A stretch of DNA of 37,311 bases, from contig CAKZLV010000214.1 in NCBI GenBank assembly GCA_937127285.1, positions 1-37,311 on the forward strand, read 5' to 3'. Shown here piece after piece: positions 25,522 to 36,253 of the stretch. The stretch's first letter is position 1, and the number at the start of each line of letters is the position of its first letter. The translations under genes were made by a program, and so were the position numbers. This DNA is from an uncultured Bacteroidota bacterium. GTDB lineage: Bacteria > Bacteroidota > Rhodothermia > Rhodothermales > Salinibacteraceae. The notes beneath the pieces are model-generated. The model was not told where the DNA came from. It searched no databases and saw only the letters and a list, made by a program, of their open reading frames with translations.

Positions 25522-26565
25522 ATGATAAAGCCGCCGGACGACCGCGCCCCTTCGGCCTCACCCTTTCTTACGCTCGCCGGCCCCACCGCCGTCGGAAAGA
25601 CGGCGCAGAGCCTGGCCGTAGCCGAGGCTCTCGATGCCGAAATCATCTCGGCCGACAGCCGGCAGGTGTACGAGGAGATCAACATCGGGACGGCCACCCC
25701 GTCGGACGAGGAGCGCGATCGGGTGCCTCACCACTTCATCAACGAACGCAGCCTGCAGCAGTCCTTTTCGGCCGGCGAGTTTGCCGAGGCCGCCAACGCG
25801 CGGATCCGCGCCATCCAGAACCGAGGCCGGCGCGCGATGATCGTGGGCGGGTCGACCCTGTACTTGCACGCGCTTCAGGAGGGGCTGGCAGACATTCCCG
25901 ACGTCGACGACGCCGTCCGGGCCCGTCTGGAAGAGCGTCTGGACGAGGAAGGGGCCGAGGCGTTGTACCAGGAGCTGCAGGAGGTCGACCCGGCGCAGGC
26001 AGCCAAGGCCGATCCGACGAAAACGCACCGCGTCCTGCGGGCCCTGGAGGTATACCACGGCACGGGCAAGCCGCTCACCTCGTACCACGAAAACCAGACG
26101 CCGCCGCCGTTTTCATTCGTCACCCTCGTTCTGAACCGCGACCGCGAGCGCCTCTACGACCGGATCAATCGGCGGGTGGACCGGATGCTGGAGCGCGGGC
26201 TGCTGGACGAGGTGCGCGCCGTGATGGAGATGGACGGCGTGGCGCTGGACGAGCCGCCGCTTAGCACCATCGGCTACCGGGAGCCGATCCAGCACCTTCG
26301 CGGGGAGATCGACAAGGACGAGATGGTGCGCCTCGTCAAACGCAATACGCGCCGCTACGCAAAGCGGCAACTCACTTGGTTCCGGCGCTACGACCACTAC
26401 CACTGGCTGGATGCCGAAACCGCATCGCCCGGTACGATCCTCCGGACCTACCGGCGAGCCGCCTCACTCGCATCCGCCCCCCCATCCGCTGCCGACTCCT
26501 CGCCTGCCGACTCTTCACCTGCCGATGCCGATGCGGCAGGGGCGGCCGGCGGCTCAAGCACGTAG
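25522..26565 (+). CDS. miaA: tRNA dimethylallyltransferase
   Basis: 347 residues. Transfers a dimethylallyl group to A37 of tRNAs that read UNN codons. Seen: P-loop LAGPTAVGKTAQS, the IISADSRQVYEEINIGTATP segment, VPHHFI, MIVGGSTLYLHAL, the KTHRVLRALEVY helix, and LSTIGYREPIQHL with RRYAKRQLTWFRR near the C terminus. The last 30 residues are a low-complexity Ala/Ser/Asp tail beyond the conserved enzyme, and the tail DNA is shared with the opposite-strand GT/methyltransferase gene (118-base overlap). ATG 25522. Confidence 0.95.
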   Translation: MIKPPDDRAPSASPFLTLAGPTAVGKTAQSLAVAEALDAEIISADSRQVYEEINIGTATPSDEERDRVPHHFINERSLQQSFSAGEFAEAANARIRAIQNRGRRAMIVGGSTLYLHALQEGLADIPDVDDAVRARLEERLDEEGAEALYQELQEVDPAQAAKADPTKTHRVLRALEVYHGTGKPLTSYHENQTPPPFSFVTLVLNRDRERLYDRINRRVDRMLERGLLDEVRAVMEMDGVALDEPPLSTIGYREPIQHLRGEIDKDEMVRLVKRNTRRYAKRQLTWFRRYDHYHWLDAETASPGTILRTYRRAASLASAPPSAADSSPADSSPADADAAGAAGGSST

Positions 26566-28523
26566 AAAGCCTGCGGATGAACCGGGTGGCGGCGAACGCG
26601 GTGGTGCACGATGCGGGCCCCGACGCGGCGAGCCAGGTCGGCCCAGTCCCGTGCCGGCCGAAGGGAAAGGTGCGCTTCTTGAGTCCGCATGCGCCCCCTG
26701 GAGCGCAGCCGGTTGACCTGGCGGTCGAGGAAGCGCAGGATCCGGTGTTGCCAGGGTCCCGTGACGACGCTCTCCACGACGACCACACGCCCGCGGGCAA
26801 CGCGCAGCGCCTCGCGCAGCACGGCTTCCGGATCACGGGCGTGATGGAGGACGAAGTACAGGACGGTGACGTCCACGGCTGCGTCCTCGATGGGGAGCCG
26901 TCGCCCGTCGTAAACCCGGTGCGGCAGATCGGTGCGGTTCAGGTCGACGACATCGGCCAGATGGACGTCGGCATCCAGCTTCCGCTTCAGGGCGGCCCCG
27001 ACGTACCCCTCTCCGGCACCCAGATCGAGAATGCGCAGCGACCTTCCCCGCGGGACCCGTCTTCGGTGGAACGGTCCACCGAAGGAGTCTGCCCCCGGCC
27101 CTCCCTCCGGGTCCGAGAGGACCCGTTCGTCCGACACAGGCGGCGAAGAAACGGGCGCTTCCGGCCGTTGCAGGAGACGGATGATGCGGTGGGCCTTCGT
27201 CTCGGCGCGCCGCCGTTGCAGGGCATTGAGGAGGTGGTGCACAGCGGTTTGGAGGCGTCCGGATCGCGCCAGCCTTCTTCCTCCGGCCAGCAGGGCCGCC
27301 CCGCCCCATCCCAGGGCAACCCACAGCAGGTAGGGGCCGTCGATGTAGAAGAGGTACGTTCCCACCGACATCAAGCCCAGCCACAGCCACGACCACGCCG
27401 GCTGGCGGCACAGCACGGCGAGGGGCAGCAACGGGAGCAGATACCAGGGATGCACCGTTGTGCTGAGGACGAAGAACAGACCGAGGGTGTAGCGTGCCGC
27501 CCGGACAAACGACCAGTCGCGCCGCGCGTCCATCCCGTACAGGATCGGCAACGATGCAAGGAAGAGCCCCCGGAAGGCCGGTCCGATCTGCTTGCTCCAG
27601 TCCGCCCCCGTCGCCCACGAAAAGGCCTGTTTCACCATGTAGTACGGGCCGGCGTTAAATTCGAAGAGGTGGACGTAGAGGTCGACCGACGCCTTCATGT
27701 GGGGAAGGACGTACGGGGCAGCATACGGAAGCGAGACGGTTGCCGTGAGCAGGGCGCCCGGCCAGACGGCCCGCCAGCCGAAGCGGCGCAGCAGGTACGG
27801 GCCGAGAACGAGCGGGTACAGTTTGACGAGGCCGGCGGCGGCCACGGCCAGGCTGGCCGTTCGCCCGCGACGGGAGCGAACGGCCCAGACGGCGAGGAGG
27901 ATAAACAGGACCGCCGCGGCCTCCGTGTGGCCCTGACCCGCTCCTTCAACGAGCACGAGCGGGTTCCAGGCGTACAGAAGCACGTTGCGGGCGGAGGTAA
28001 GGCGCGAGAGTAGCCCGACACCGGCCATCTCCATCGCGCCGAAGAGCAGCTTGATCGCGTAGTAGCCCCCCTGCGTCCCAGATCCGAGCCCGGTTCCGAT
28101 CCAGAAGATAATCTGAGACAGAGGGGGGTAGACGCTGTAGTAGTCCTTCGAGTTCAGGGCCGAGTAGAGCTCAGCATCTCGAAACAGCGGCTGCGGAGCG
28201 TCCGCGGGAGCGTAGCGGTACGGGTTGATGCCTTCCCACTGCAGCCACCCGTCCCAGACGTAGCGAAACATGTCGTCGCTGAGACCGGGTCCGAGCGGGA
28301 AGTAGACCGCACGAAGGGCGACCGCCCCCAGCAAAACAACCCGCGTGGAGAGAACGTCTCGCCGCCACAGCAGAAAGAGCCCGCTGCCGGCAGCCAGAAC
28401 GGCAGCGACGAACGCCGGCCAGGCCGCCGGCTCCGAAGCGAGCACGGCGGCCCCGATCAGGAGGGCGAAGGTGCCTCCCACCCATCCGTCGTCAAAGGAC
28501 GGCACGTTGGACGAAGCGAACAT
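26448..28523 (-). CDS. GT-C-type integral membrane glycosyltransferase fused to SAM methyltransferase
   Basis: 691 residues. Residues 1-430 are a multi-span membrane domain like polyprenol-phosphate-dependent mannosyltransferases (GT-C, GT87/DUF2029-like): an early loop LSDDMFRYVWDGWLQWEGIN with paired Asp residues, YSVYPPLSQIIFW, AWNPLVLVEGAGQGHTEAA, and TTVHPWYLLPLLPL. After a charged linker, residues about 495-665 form a class I methyltransferase (RILDLGAGEGYVG, VTVLYFVLHHARDPEAVLRE). Such enzymes build cell-surface glycolipids or glycoproteins; the sugar acceptor and the methylated group are unknown. ATG 28523 (MFASSN) is preferred over 28604. The low-complexity C-terminal tail overlaps the end of miaA. 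Confidence 0.83.
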   Translation of the reverse strand: MFASSNVPSFDDGWVGGTFALLIGAAVLASEPAAWPAFVAAVLAAGSGLFLLWRRDVLSTRVVLLGAVALRAVYFPLGPGLSDDMFRYVWDGWLQWEGINPYRYAPADAPQPLFRDAELYSALNSKDYYSVYPPLSQIIFWIGTGLGSGTQGGYYAIKLLFGAMEMAGVGLLSRLTSARNVLLYAWNPLVLVEGAGQGHTEAAAVLFILLAVWAVRSRRGRTASLAVAAAGLVKLYPLVLGPYLLRRFGWRAVWPGALLTATVSLPYAAPYVLPHMKASVDLYVHLFEFNAGPYYMVKQAFSWATGADWSKQIGPAFRGLFLASLPILYGMDARRDWSFVRAARYTLGLFFVLSTTVHPWYLLPLLPLAVLCRQPAWSWLWLGLMSVGTYLFYIDGPYLLWVALGWGGAALLAGGRRLARSGRLQTAVHHLLNALQRRRAETKAHRIIRLLQRPEAPVSSPPVSDERVLSDPEGGPGADSFGGPFHRRRVPRGRSLRILDLGAGEGYVGAALKRKLDADVHLADVVDLNRTDLPHRVYDGRRLPIEDAAVDVTVLYFVLHHARDPEAVLREALRVARGRVVVVESVVTGPWQHRILRFLDRQVNRLRSRGRMRTQEAHLSLRPARDWADLARRVGARIVHHRVRRHPVHPQAFYVLEPPAAPAASASAGEESAGEESAADGGADASEAARR
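26491..26520 (+). repeat. 15-base tandem repeat in the miaA / GT-C overlap
   Basis: GCCGACTCCTCGCCT (26491-26505) and GCCGACTCTTCACCT (26506-26520), then a partial unit. Both genes read through it, on opposite strands, as low-complexity tail. Confidence 0.75.
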
Positions 28524-28654
28524 CACGGTAAAGCGGAGGGACGGTCGAGCGGCGGTGGCGGGCGGACGTCGGGCGAGCGGGAAGTCTCTGGGACGGCACG
28601 GCACCGTGCGTTACAGGTGCGTGCTGAGGGCGTCCCTCTCCTCCCTCCCCGGTT

Positions 28655-31600
28655 TTAACGAATGATGGCCGTCTTCCGCAAAACAGGGTCGGCCCCCGGT
28701 GCCTCCACGCGGATGAGGTACACGCCGGGTGGGACCGTCTCTCCGCGCTCATTCTCCAAATTCCAGCGGCGTCCTCCGCTCCGGTTGCGAGCGACCTCGA
28801 GAACGCGCACGAGTTGCCCCGACGCGGCAAAAATCCGCACCGTGGCTTCCGTCGGCAGTCCCGCGATGGTCAGATGCGAATCGTGCCTCTGTGCGCGGTG
28901 CGGGTTGGGGTGGACGAACACGTCATCGAGGCCGGAGGCCGGACGGTTGAGTTGGACCGCCCCCGAGTTGGCGGCGAGCGGGCGGCCGTCGGCGCCCTCC
29001 ATCGCGGTGATTTCAAGGGACGAGGAAATGCCCGTTGCCCCAACGACAATGCCGGAGAGACGAAGCGTGACGGTGCGTGGAGTCTCCGGAGAGAACGAGA
29101 CGGAGGCGACCTCCCCGCGGGGACGAACCCGGTAGCGGCTGCGATCGCGGGCGGCGGGCGGGTGGAGGGCTTCGTTGAACCGCAGGCGCACCGTTTGCGC
29201 TTCCGGAAACTCGACCGTCTCGACGACGAGACGCCGGTCTGCCCGATCGGGGAACGCCACCTCCACCGAAGACGGTCCGACGGCGAGGCCGCTGGTGTCG
29301 CGGAGGGGTGACCAGGTCAGCGTTCCGCGCGGCGGCAGACCGTCCGGTTCGAATCGGAGAAGCACCGCCGTTGCCTGCCCGCCGATCAAGGCACGGCTTG
29401 GGCGGATGGTCTCGTTGAGACGAAACTGCTCGGCCCGGACGTTGTCGGCGAGGGGAGCGGAGAATTGCAGCCGGACGGAAGCCGGTGCCGGGTAGGACAC
29501 CTCCGAGACCTGAGCCGGAGGGTGCGGCCGGACGCGGCGCGCCGCCGAGAACGGAGATGCCGTCCCGTCCCGCCACGCCTTGAGGGCATATCGCCGAACC
29601 GAGGTGCTGGAGAGGTCGAGCGACGAGTCCGCCTGCGTGCGGACGGGGTTGAGGGCCGCATCCGGCACCCCGGCATACACGGTGACCGAATCCGCTCCCG
29701 GAGCCCTCCAGGACAGGCGAACCCCGTCTGCACCGGTAGGCCGAGCGGCCCGCCACCGCGGAGGGGCAGACGCGAGAGCCGCGGCTCGTACCCGGTAAAG
29801 GGCCAGCGTCTCCCCCTCGGTCGCCGCGACCAGTTCCGGGACCCCGTTGCCGTCGACGTCGGCAGCCACGACGCTTCGGCCAAACACGGGAGGGTCGTCT
29901 GCATCGTGGAAGACGACCCGCCAGCCAGCGCCCGGCCGGTAGTCCAGAACCGACAGTCCGGGAGGGTGTACCAGGACGATTTCGTCCCGGCCGTCTCCGT
30001 CGAAGTCGGCCGCTCCGATGGATCCCTGGCCGGACGACTCTCCGGCGATCGGCAGCCGGAAGGCGCGCTCGTAGGTATCCTCTCCAGCCGCATCCCACAC
30101 GTGGTAGAAGCCAAGCGGCGGCTCAAACTCTCCCGGCTCCAGGGGAAGCGGGTAGTACGTGTTGAACGTCACAAACTCCGGAACGCCGTCCCCGTCCCAG
30201 TCCGCCGTTCCGAAGCGATTCCCGGCGTCGAACCGTCGCGTCTCGAACGTCCAGGCCGGGCGGATGTCATTGTTGCCTTTCCCCTCGTAGACAATCCAGT
30301 CCCCGTCCCGGTCGCCCACGAGCAGGTCGGGGCGGCCGTCGGCGTCAAAGTCGCCACGGGCCGCCGCGGCGGTTCCAAAGCGGTTCGCGTTCTGGGCGGA
30401 GTCGATGGTGGCGGGGGACGTCGGGTTCTCCAGGCGGAGCCGCTCTTCATATCCGCTGCCCGTCCACTCCAGCACCCGCCACTGCCGCTGGTTGTTGCCG
30501 ACGATTTCGCCCCGCCCGTCGTCGTCGAGATCCGTCAGCTGCGTGCCGATGAGGGCCTCTTCATCGGACGGGTTCCGAAGCCCGGTCGTGTCGACGAACG
30601 CCTGTTCTTTCGGAAACGAGGTCGGGGTCTCTTGTTCGAGGAGGAGCGTAATGGCGGTCACCTGCGTGAGAAGATTCTGCCGCCCGTTACCGTCCGGGTC
30701 CCCCACGTCCTTCGGAATGACGTTCGCGATCAGCGTATCCGCCGGGGCAAAGCCGCCCGGCGTCCATTCAAAGGAACGCAGCGTATCCGAAATCCCCCGC
30801 CCCTCGAACTGATTGAGGACAATTTCGGCGGCGGCATCCCGGTCGAAGTCAACCGTTTGCGGGAGCAGCCGCCCGCGCGGGACCGATGTGGTTGTGCGCT
30901 CGAACGTGCCCGTGTTCTCAGCAGATGCTGGAACGGACACCGTCGTGTCGAGCGTGGTGGACAGGCCGGCCCGGTTTCGGGCCCGGATGCGCACCTGAGC
31001 CGTGCCCCCGTCGCCGGTTCGATCCGGCAGCGTAAGGCCCTGCCGCTTGGCGACGAACTCGCTGTCGACGGTGCGCTCTGCCCCGGCCAGGCGCACGCGC
31101 ATCGACACCCGGCTCCGGTCGTCCATTTCCAGGTCGCCGACGACGCCCCAGCGCCCGTCGATGCGGCCCGCCCCCAGGAAGCGAGGCGTGATGGACGGAG
31201 CCGTGCGGTCGACCACCACCCGCCGCCGATCCTCTACGGTGCGGCCGTCGGTCAGGGTTGTGGTGAGACGAAGCGTGTAGGCCCCGTCACGGAGCTGCGT
31301 CACATCCCAGCGTGCCAGCGTGTCTCGCCGAACCTGCTGTTCCCTCGGTTCGGTGAGTGAAACCCAGGGATCGCCGCGATCGAGGTCCGTCGTCCCCTCT
31401 GCGTAGGACACCGAATACGACGCAAAGTTCGGGTGCAGGGCCGTGCCCACGACCGGGAGTGCGGCCGATGCATCGGTCCCGGCGTTGTGGGCCGGCGCAA
31501 CCAGTTCCGTGTTGCCGGGAAGGGTTTTCAGAAGCGATGCGGCGACGTCCAGGCGCCCCGAGCCGGTCGTGTGGTCCCAGTTTTCCTCTTCCAGGTCGGC

Positions 31601-33034
31601 CGCCTCCGTGGTCAGGATCGAGCGAACGGAGGCCGGGGTCAGGTCGGGGCGACGCGAGCGCAGAAGCGCGGCTGCCCCTGCGACTTGAGGCGCCGAGAAG
31701 GAGGAGCCGGTGGCGTTGCCGTAGAGGTCATCGGTCGTCGGCGTCTCGCCCTCGCGCAGCGCATCCGACGGAAACCGCGTCGTGAATACATTCGACCCCG
31801 GTGCCCCGATGTCGACGCCGATCCCAAACTGACTGCGGTTGAACTGCGGCAGTCCGCGTCCGTCCTCCGCCAGCCACACCACCGAAATCACCCCGGGATA
31901 GTCCGAGGGGTAATGCGGTTCGTCCGTGAGGTCGTTCCCGGCGGAGGCGACGACGACGAGGCCGCGTTCCAGCGCGTACTGGATGGCTTCTTCGAGGAGC
32001 GGTGCCGGCCGCGACCGGCCGAACGACAGATTGAGAACGTCGAGGTCATTTTCGGCCGCGTAGACGATGGCGGCGGCGATATCGTCCGTCTGCCCCCGCC
32101 CATCCCCGGCGAAGGCCCGCAAAGGAACGAACGTGGCCTCGGGGGCCACCCCGTCGATGCCCGACGTCGAATCGGCGGCCCGCGCGACCGCCACTCCCGC
32201 AACCGTGGTTCCGTGCCCGCTGAACGAGCCCTCCGGGTCCGGGGAGGCATCCGGGTCGCGGTCTTGGTACTCGCCGGCGAGGAAGAAGCCGGGTCGATCC
32301 ACGAAGTCGTACCCGGCCACGTCGTCAACCACCCCGTTTCCGTCGTCGTCGATTCCGTTTCGGTCGCCGGCATCGAGCCGTCCGTTGCCGTTTCGATCCT
32401 CGGCGGCATTGACGGCAAGCGATCCCTGCAGGTCCGGGTGGTCGGTGTAAATGCCGCTGTCTACAATGCCGATTCGAACGGACGGGTTGCCCCGCGTCAC
32501 CTCCCACCCGTCTCGGGCCCGTACGACATCGAGGTGGTCCAGGCTGTCGGCCAGCAGATTCAGAAGGGGGCGGGCCGGAGAGGCCGAACCGTTCGTCCGG
32601 CTCGTCTCCGGGAACGCCGCGCCCTTGCCGGGCCGCAGCGGCGATCTGCGCTCCAGTTGAAAGGTCGTGTTTTCCTGAACGTAGCGGACGCTGCTGCTGG
32701 CCTCCCACCGATCGCGCAGCCGAGCCAGAGCCGCCGAGTCCTGCACCGCAAGCGTGTACGCTTCCAGCGGCGGTCCCTCTCCGGCCTTGGCGCGACTCTC
32801 ACCGGCAAAAACCGGTGCGGACGCCCGAACGCCCTCGAAGAGCGGGCTGTCGGATTTGGAGAGGGTGCCTCGAAGCTGGCGGCGAAGGTCGGGGGAGGCG
32901 TCGGCCGCAAGGCGAACGATCAGCTCCGGGGGCGGCGATTCGCTGCTGGACGATGCCGGCGATGCCGGGGACTGCGCCCGCGCCTGCCCGGCGAGAAGGA
33001 CGCTGAGGGCGGCGAGAAGCAACGTGCGGATCAT
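28655..33034 (-). CDS. Secreted subtilisin-family (S8) protease with FG-GAP repeats
   Basis: 1459 residues. A Sec signal peptide (MIRTLLLAALSVLLAGQARA) is followed by an I9-like propeptide (about 35-130) and an S8 domain (about 165-510): Asp192 in IVDSGIYTDHP, His274 in GHGTTVAG, Asn367 in SAGND and Ser445 in GSSFSAPQ. A Ca-binding-type loop rich in Asp, Asn and Gly (about 212-238) interrupts the domain. Residues about 740-1110 hold several FG-GAP/VCBS-type repeats (DFDGDGRDEIVLV, DWDGDGVPEF), then Ig-like parts and a C-terminal sorting-like domain (FVHPNPHRA, GVYLIRV) as in Bacteroidota secretion substrates. Probably a secreted or surface protease. Start ATG 33034. Confidence 0.93.
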   Translation of the reverse strand: MIRTLLLAALSVLLAGQARAQSPASPASSSSESPPPELIVRLAADASPDLRRQLRGTLSKSDSPLFEGVRASAPVFAGESRAKAGEGPPLEAYTLAVQDSAALARLRDRWEASSSVRYVQENTTFQLERRSPLRPGKGAAFPETSRTNGSASPARPLLNLLADSLDHLDVVRARDGWEVTRGNPSVRIGIVDSGIYTDHPDLQGSLAVNAAEDRNGNGRLDAGDRNGIDDDGNGVVDDVAGYDFVDRPGFFLAGEYQDRDPDASPDPEGSFSGHGTTVAGVAVARAADSTSGIDGVAPEATFVPLRAFAGDGRGQTDDIAAAIVYAAENDLDVLNLSFGRSRPAPLLEEAIQYALERGLVVVASAGNDLTDEPHYPSDYPGVISVVWLAEDGRGLPQFNRSQFGIGVDIGAPGSNVFTTRFPSDALREGETPTTDDLYGNATGSSFSAPQVAGAAALLRSRRPDLTPASVRSILTTEAADLEEENWDHTTGSGRLDVAASLLKTLPGNTELVAPAHNAGTDASAALPVVGTALHPNFASYSVSYAEGTTDLDRGDPWVSLTEPREQQVRRDTLARWDVTQLRDGAYTLRLTTTLTDGRTVEDRRRVVVDRTAPSITPRFLGAGRIDGRWGVVGDLEMDDRSRVSMRVRLAGAERTVDSEFVAKRQGLTLPDRTGDGGTAQVRIRARNRAGLSTTLDTTVSVPASAENTGTFERTTTSVPRGRLLPQTVDFDRDAAAEIVLNQFEGRGISDTLRSFEWTPGGFAPADTLIANVIPKDVGDPDGNGRQNLLTQVTAITLLLEQETPTSFPKEQAFVDTTGLRNPSDEEALIGTQLTDLDDDGRGEIVGNNQRQWRVLEWTGSGYEERLRLENPTSPATIDSAQNANRFGTAAAARGDFDADGRPDLLVGDRDGDWIVYEGKGNNDIRPAWTFETRRFDAGNRFGTADWDGDGVPEFVTFNTYYPLPLEPGEFEPPLGFYHVWDAAGEDTYERAFRLPIAGESSGQGSIGAADFDGDGRDEIVLVHPPGLSVLDYRPGAGWRVVFHDADDPPVFGRSVVAADVDGNGVPELVAATEGETLALYRVRAAALASAPPRWRAARPTGADGVRLSWRAPGADSVTVYAGVPDAALNPVRTQADSSLDLSSTSVRRYALKAWRDGTASPFSAARRVRPHPPAQVSEVSYPAPASVRLQFSAPLADNVRAEQFRLNETIRPSRALIGGQATAVLLRFEPDGLPPRGTLTWSPLRDTSGLAVGPSSVEVAFPDRADRRLVVETVEFPEAQTVRLRFNEALHPPAARDRSRYRVRPRGEVASVSFSPETPRTVTLRLSGIVVGATGISSSLEITAMEGADGRPLAANSGAVQLNRPASGLDDVFVHPNPHRAQRHDSHLTIAGLPTEATVRIFAASGQLVRVLEVARNRSGGRRWNLENERGETVPPGVYLIRVEAPGADPVLRKTAIIR

Positions 33035-33098
33035 ACAGGTCGTTCGTCGTGATGGGGACGCGGCTCCGAGGCCATGGTCGAGTCCGACGCCGTAGCCT

Positions 33099-33136
33099 AA
33101 ATCGGTCGGCTGAATCGAAATCGGTCGGCTGAATCG
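33099..33136 (+). repeat. Perfect 19-base tandem duplication
   Basis: AAATCGGTCGGCTGAATCG occurs at 33099-33117 and again, identical, at 33118-33136. It lies 65-102 bases upstream of the protease start, so it may fall within its promoter region. Confidence 0.92.
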
Positions 33137-33254
33137 ATCGCCGCGCCGGACAGCCGTTCAACGCCGGCAGGCGAGCACCGTTCACGGCTCACCCCTCGAA
33201 TCGCTGGAGCCGCTGGGAAGACGGCTACCGATCCTTGATCCGACCGGTGCTTAT

Positions 33255-33280
33255 CGCGGGCGGAGATCGCGGGCAGAGAT
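33255..33280 (+). repeat. 13-base tandem repeat, two copies
   Basis: CGCGGGCGGAGAT (33255-33267) and CGCGGGCAGAGAT (33268-33280), then a partial CGCG. In the protease-pepP spacer. Confidence 0.75.
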
Positions 33281-33335
33281 CGCGACCAGGACGTTCCCCC
33301 AGGTCCTTCGGGGCGGGTCTTCGGGGAGAACCGGT

Positions 33336-34427
33336 TCAGGACGCCGAGCGGGCGGGATCCAGCACGGTTAAATCATGGGAGGCGTCGGTCAGGTTTCGGC
33401 TTCCTCCCTCCTCCAGCACCACGACATCTTCGATCCGGACTCCGATCTCTTCCTCGGGAAGATACACGCCCGGCTCGATGGTTATGCATGCGCCGGCGGG
33501 CATCGGCTCCTCATCCGACGTGCGGGAGACGCGGGGCCACTCGTGGATTTCCAGACCGAGACCGTGTCCGAGGCTGTGCGTAAAGGCATCCGCCAGACCG
33601 TCCTCCTCCAGCACGTCGCGGGCGACGGCATCCAGTTCGGCCCCGGTCAGGCCGGCCCGGGCCTGCTCAAGCGCTGCGGACTGCGCTCGTCGGACGGCTG
33701 CATACACCGCGCGGGCCCGCTTTCCCGGCTCGCCGACGGCGAGCGTGCGCGTCATGTCCGATGCGTACCCATTGACGAACCCTCCCATGTCGAGAACGAT
33801 CAGGTCTCCTTCCTGGATCTCGCGGTCCGTGGGTCGGGCGTGTGGGAGCGCGGCGTGGGGACCGGACGCCACGATCGGATCGAAGGACATCGAATCGGCC
33901 CCGCGGGTGAGGTGAGCATAGACGACATCCGCGGCAATGTCCCGTTCGGTTCGGCCCGGTTCTATGCGGCCCACGACCCAGTCGAGGACGGCTTCCGTCG
34001 TGCGCTGTGCCCGACGGATGCGGTCGATCTCGGTCGGGTTCTTCGAGGCCATCTGCCGCGTAAGCACCTGTGTTTCCGGGACCCAGGTGAAATCGGCAAA
34101 CCGGTCGGTGAGGGTTGAGAATCGGTCGACGGTCATATGGTCCGACTGCACGACGATCCGGTCCAGTCCGGACAGAAGCGACTGTTCCTCCACGTACGTC
34201 CACATCGATCCTTCGTAGACGTGCACCTCCGCCCCCTGAACCTCCTCGCGCGCCTGTGCGTCGTACCGTCCATCCGTCACGAAGGCGGCCCGATGGGCGT
34301 CAACGAGCAGGGCAGCGTTCGATCCGGTAAAGCCACACGTCCAGCGAATGCTGGGAAGATGGGTGAGCAGGAAAGCGTCTGCGTTGCGGTCGGTGAGAAG
34401 GTCTTGGATAGTTTTGACGTTGTTCAT
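33336..34427 (-). CDS. Xaa-Pro aminopeptidase/dipeptidase, M24B family
   Basis: 363 residues. Removes N-terminal residues before proline. It has the creatinase-type N-terminal domain (FLLTHLPSIRWTCGFTGSNA) and the pita-bread metallopeptidase domain with its five ligands: two Asp in VLDMGGFVNGYASDMTRT, His in THSLGHGLGLEIHE, Glu in TIEPGVYLP and Glu in GVRIEDVVVL. Cytosolic, probably two Mn or Co ions. ATG 34427 is preferred; a TTG at 34433 is possible. Copy C of the recurring motif overlaps the start. It lies 233 bases after guaB on the same strand. Confidence 0.94.
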   Translation of the reverse strand: MNNVKTIQDLLTDRNADAFLLTHLPSIRWTCGFTGSNAALLVDAHRAAFVTDGRYDAQAREEVQGAEVHVYEGSMWTYVEEQSLLSGLDRIVVQSDHMTVDRFSTLTDRFADFTWVPETQVLTRQMASKNPTEIDRIRRAQRTTEAVLDWVVGRIEPGRTERDIAADVVYAHLTRGADSMSFDPIVASGPHAALPHARPTDREIQEGDLIVLDMGGFVNGYASDMTRTLAVGEPGKRARAVYAAVRRAQSAALEQARAGLTGAELDAVARDVLEEDGLADAFTHSLGHGLGLEIHEWPRVSRTSDEEPMPAGACITIEPGVYLPEEEIGVRIEDVVVLEEGGSRNLTDASHDLTVLDPARSAS

Positions 34428-34428
34428 A

Positions 34429-34443
34429 TGCAATAACGGATTT
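34429..34443 (-). promoter_or_regulatory. Recurring AT-rich motif, copy C, at the pepP start
   Basis: On the minus strand AAATCCGTTATTGCA runs directly up to the ATG at 34427. It shares CCGTTATTGCA with copy A at 3822-3837. Its position, next to the start codon, argues against a simple -10 or -35 box and for an operator or mRNA 5'-end element. Confidence 0.4.
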
Positions 34444-34660
34444 CAAGCAAGTAAATCAAGCAGGGCATCGTCGGATTGAAGACGGGTTGAGGTCGGCTCA
34501 CGTCGAAACCGGTCCGTCCCCGTCCGGTCGATGCAACAGGTCCCTCTTTGGGCCCTTTTCAGTTTATCTCCCGCTCGCCGACCCGCTCGTCTCCCCCGCG
34601 CACCTCCCGGTTTCCGGGTCGAGACGCGCCTCCTCCCCGCGACCCCGCCCGCGGCCGACG

Positions 34661-36253
<1,593 letters not shown>

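Larger units (their letters stand above)
33035..33335. other. Spacer between protease and pepP, with tandem duplications
   Basis: 301 bases with no gene seen. It contains a perfect 19-base tandem duplication and a 13-base tandem repeat, described separately, and must also hold any separate promoter for the protease. Confidence 0.6.
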
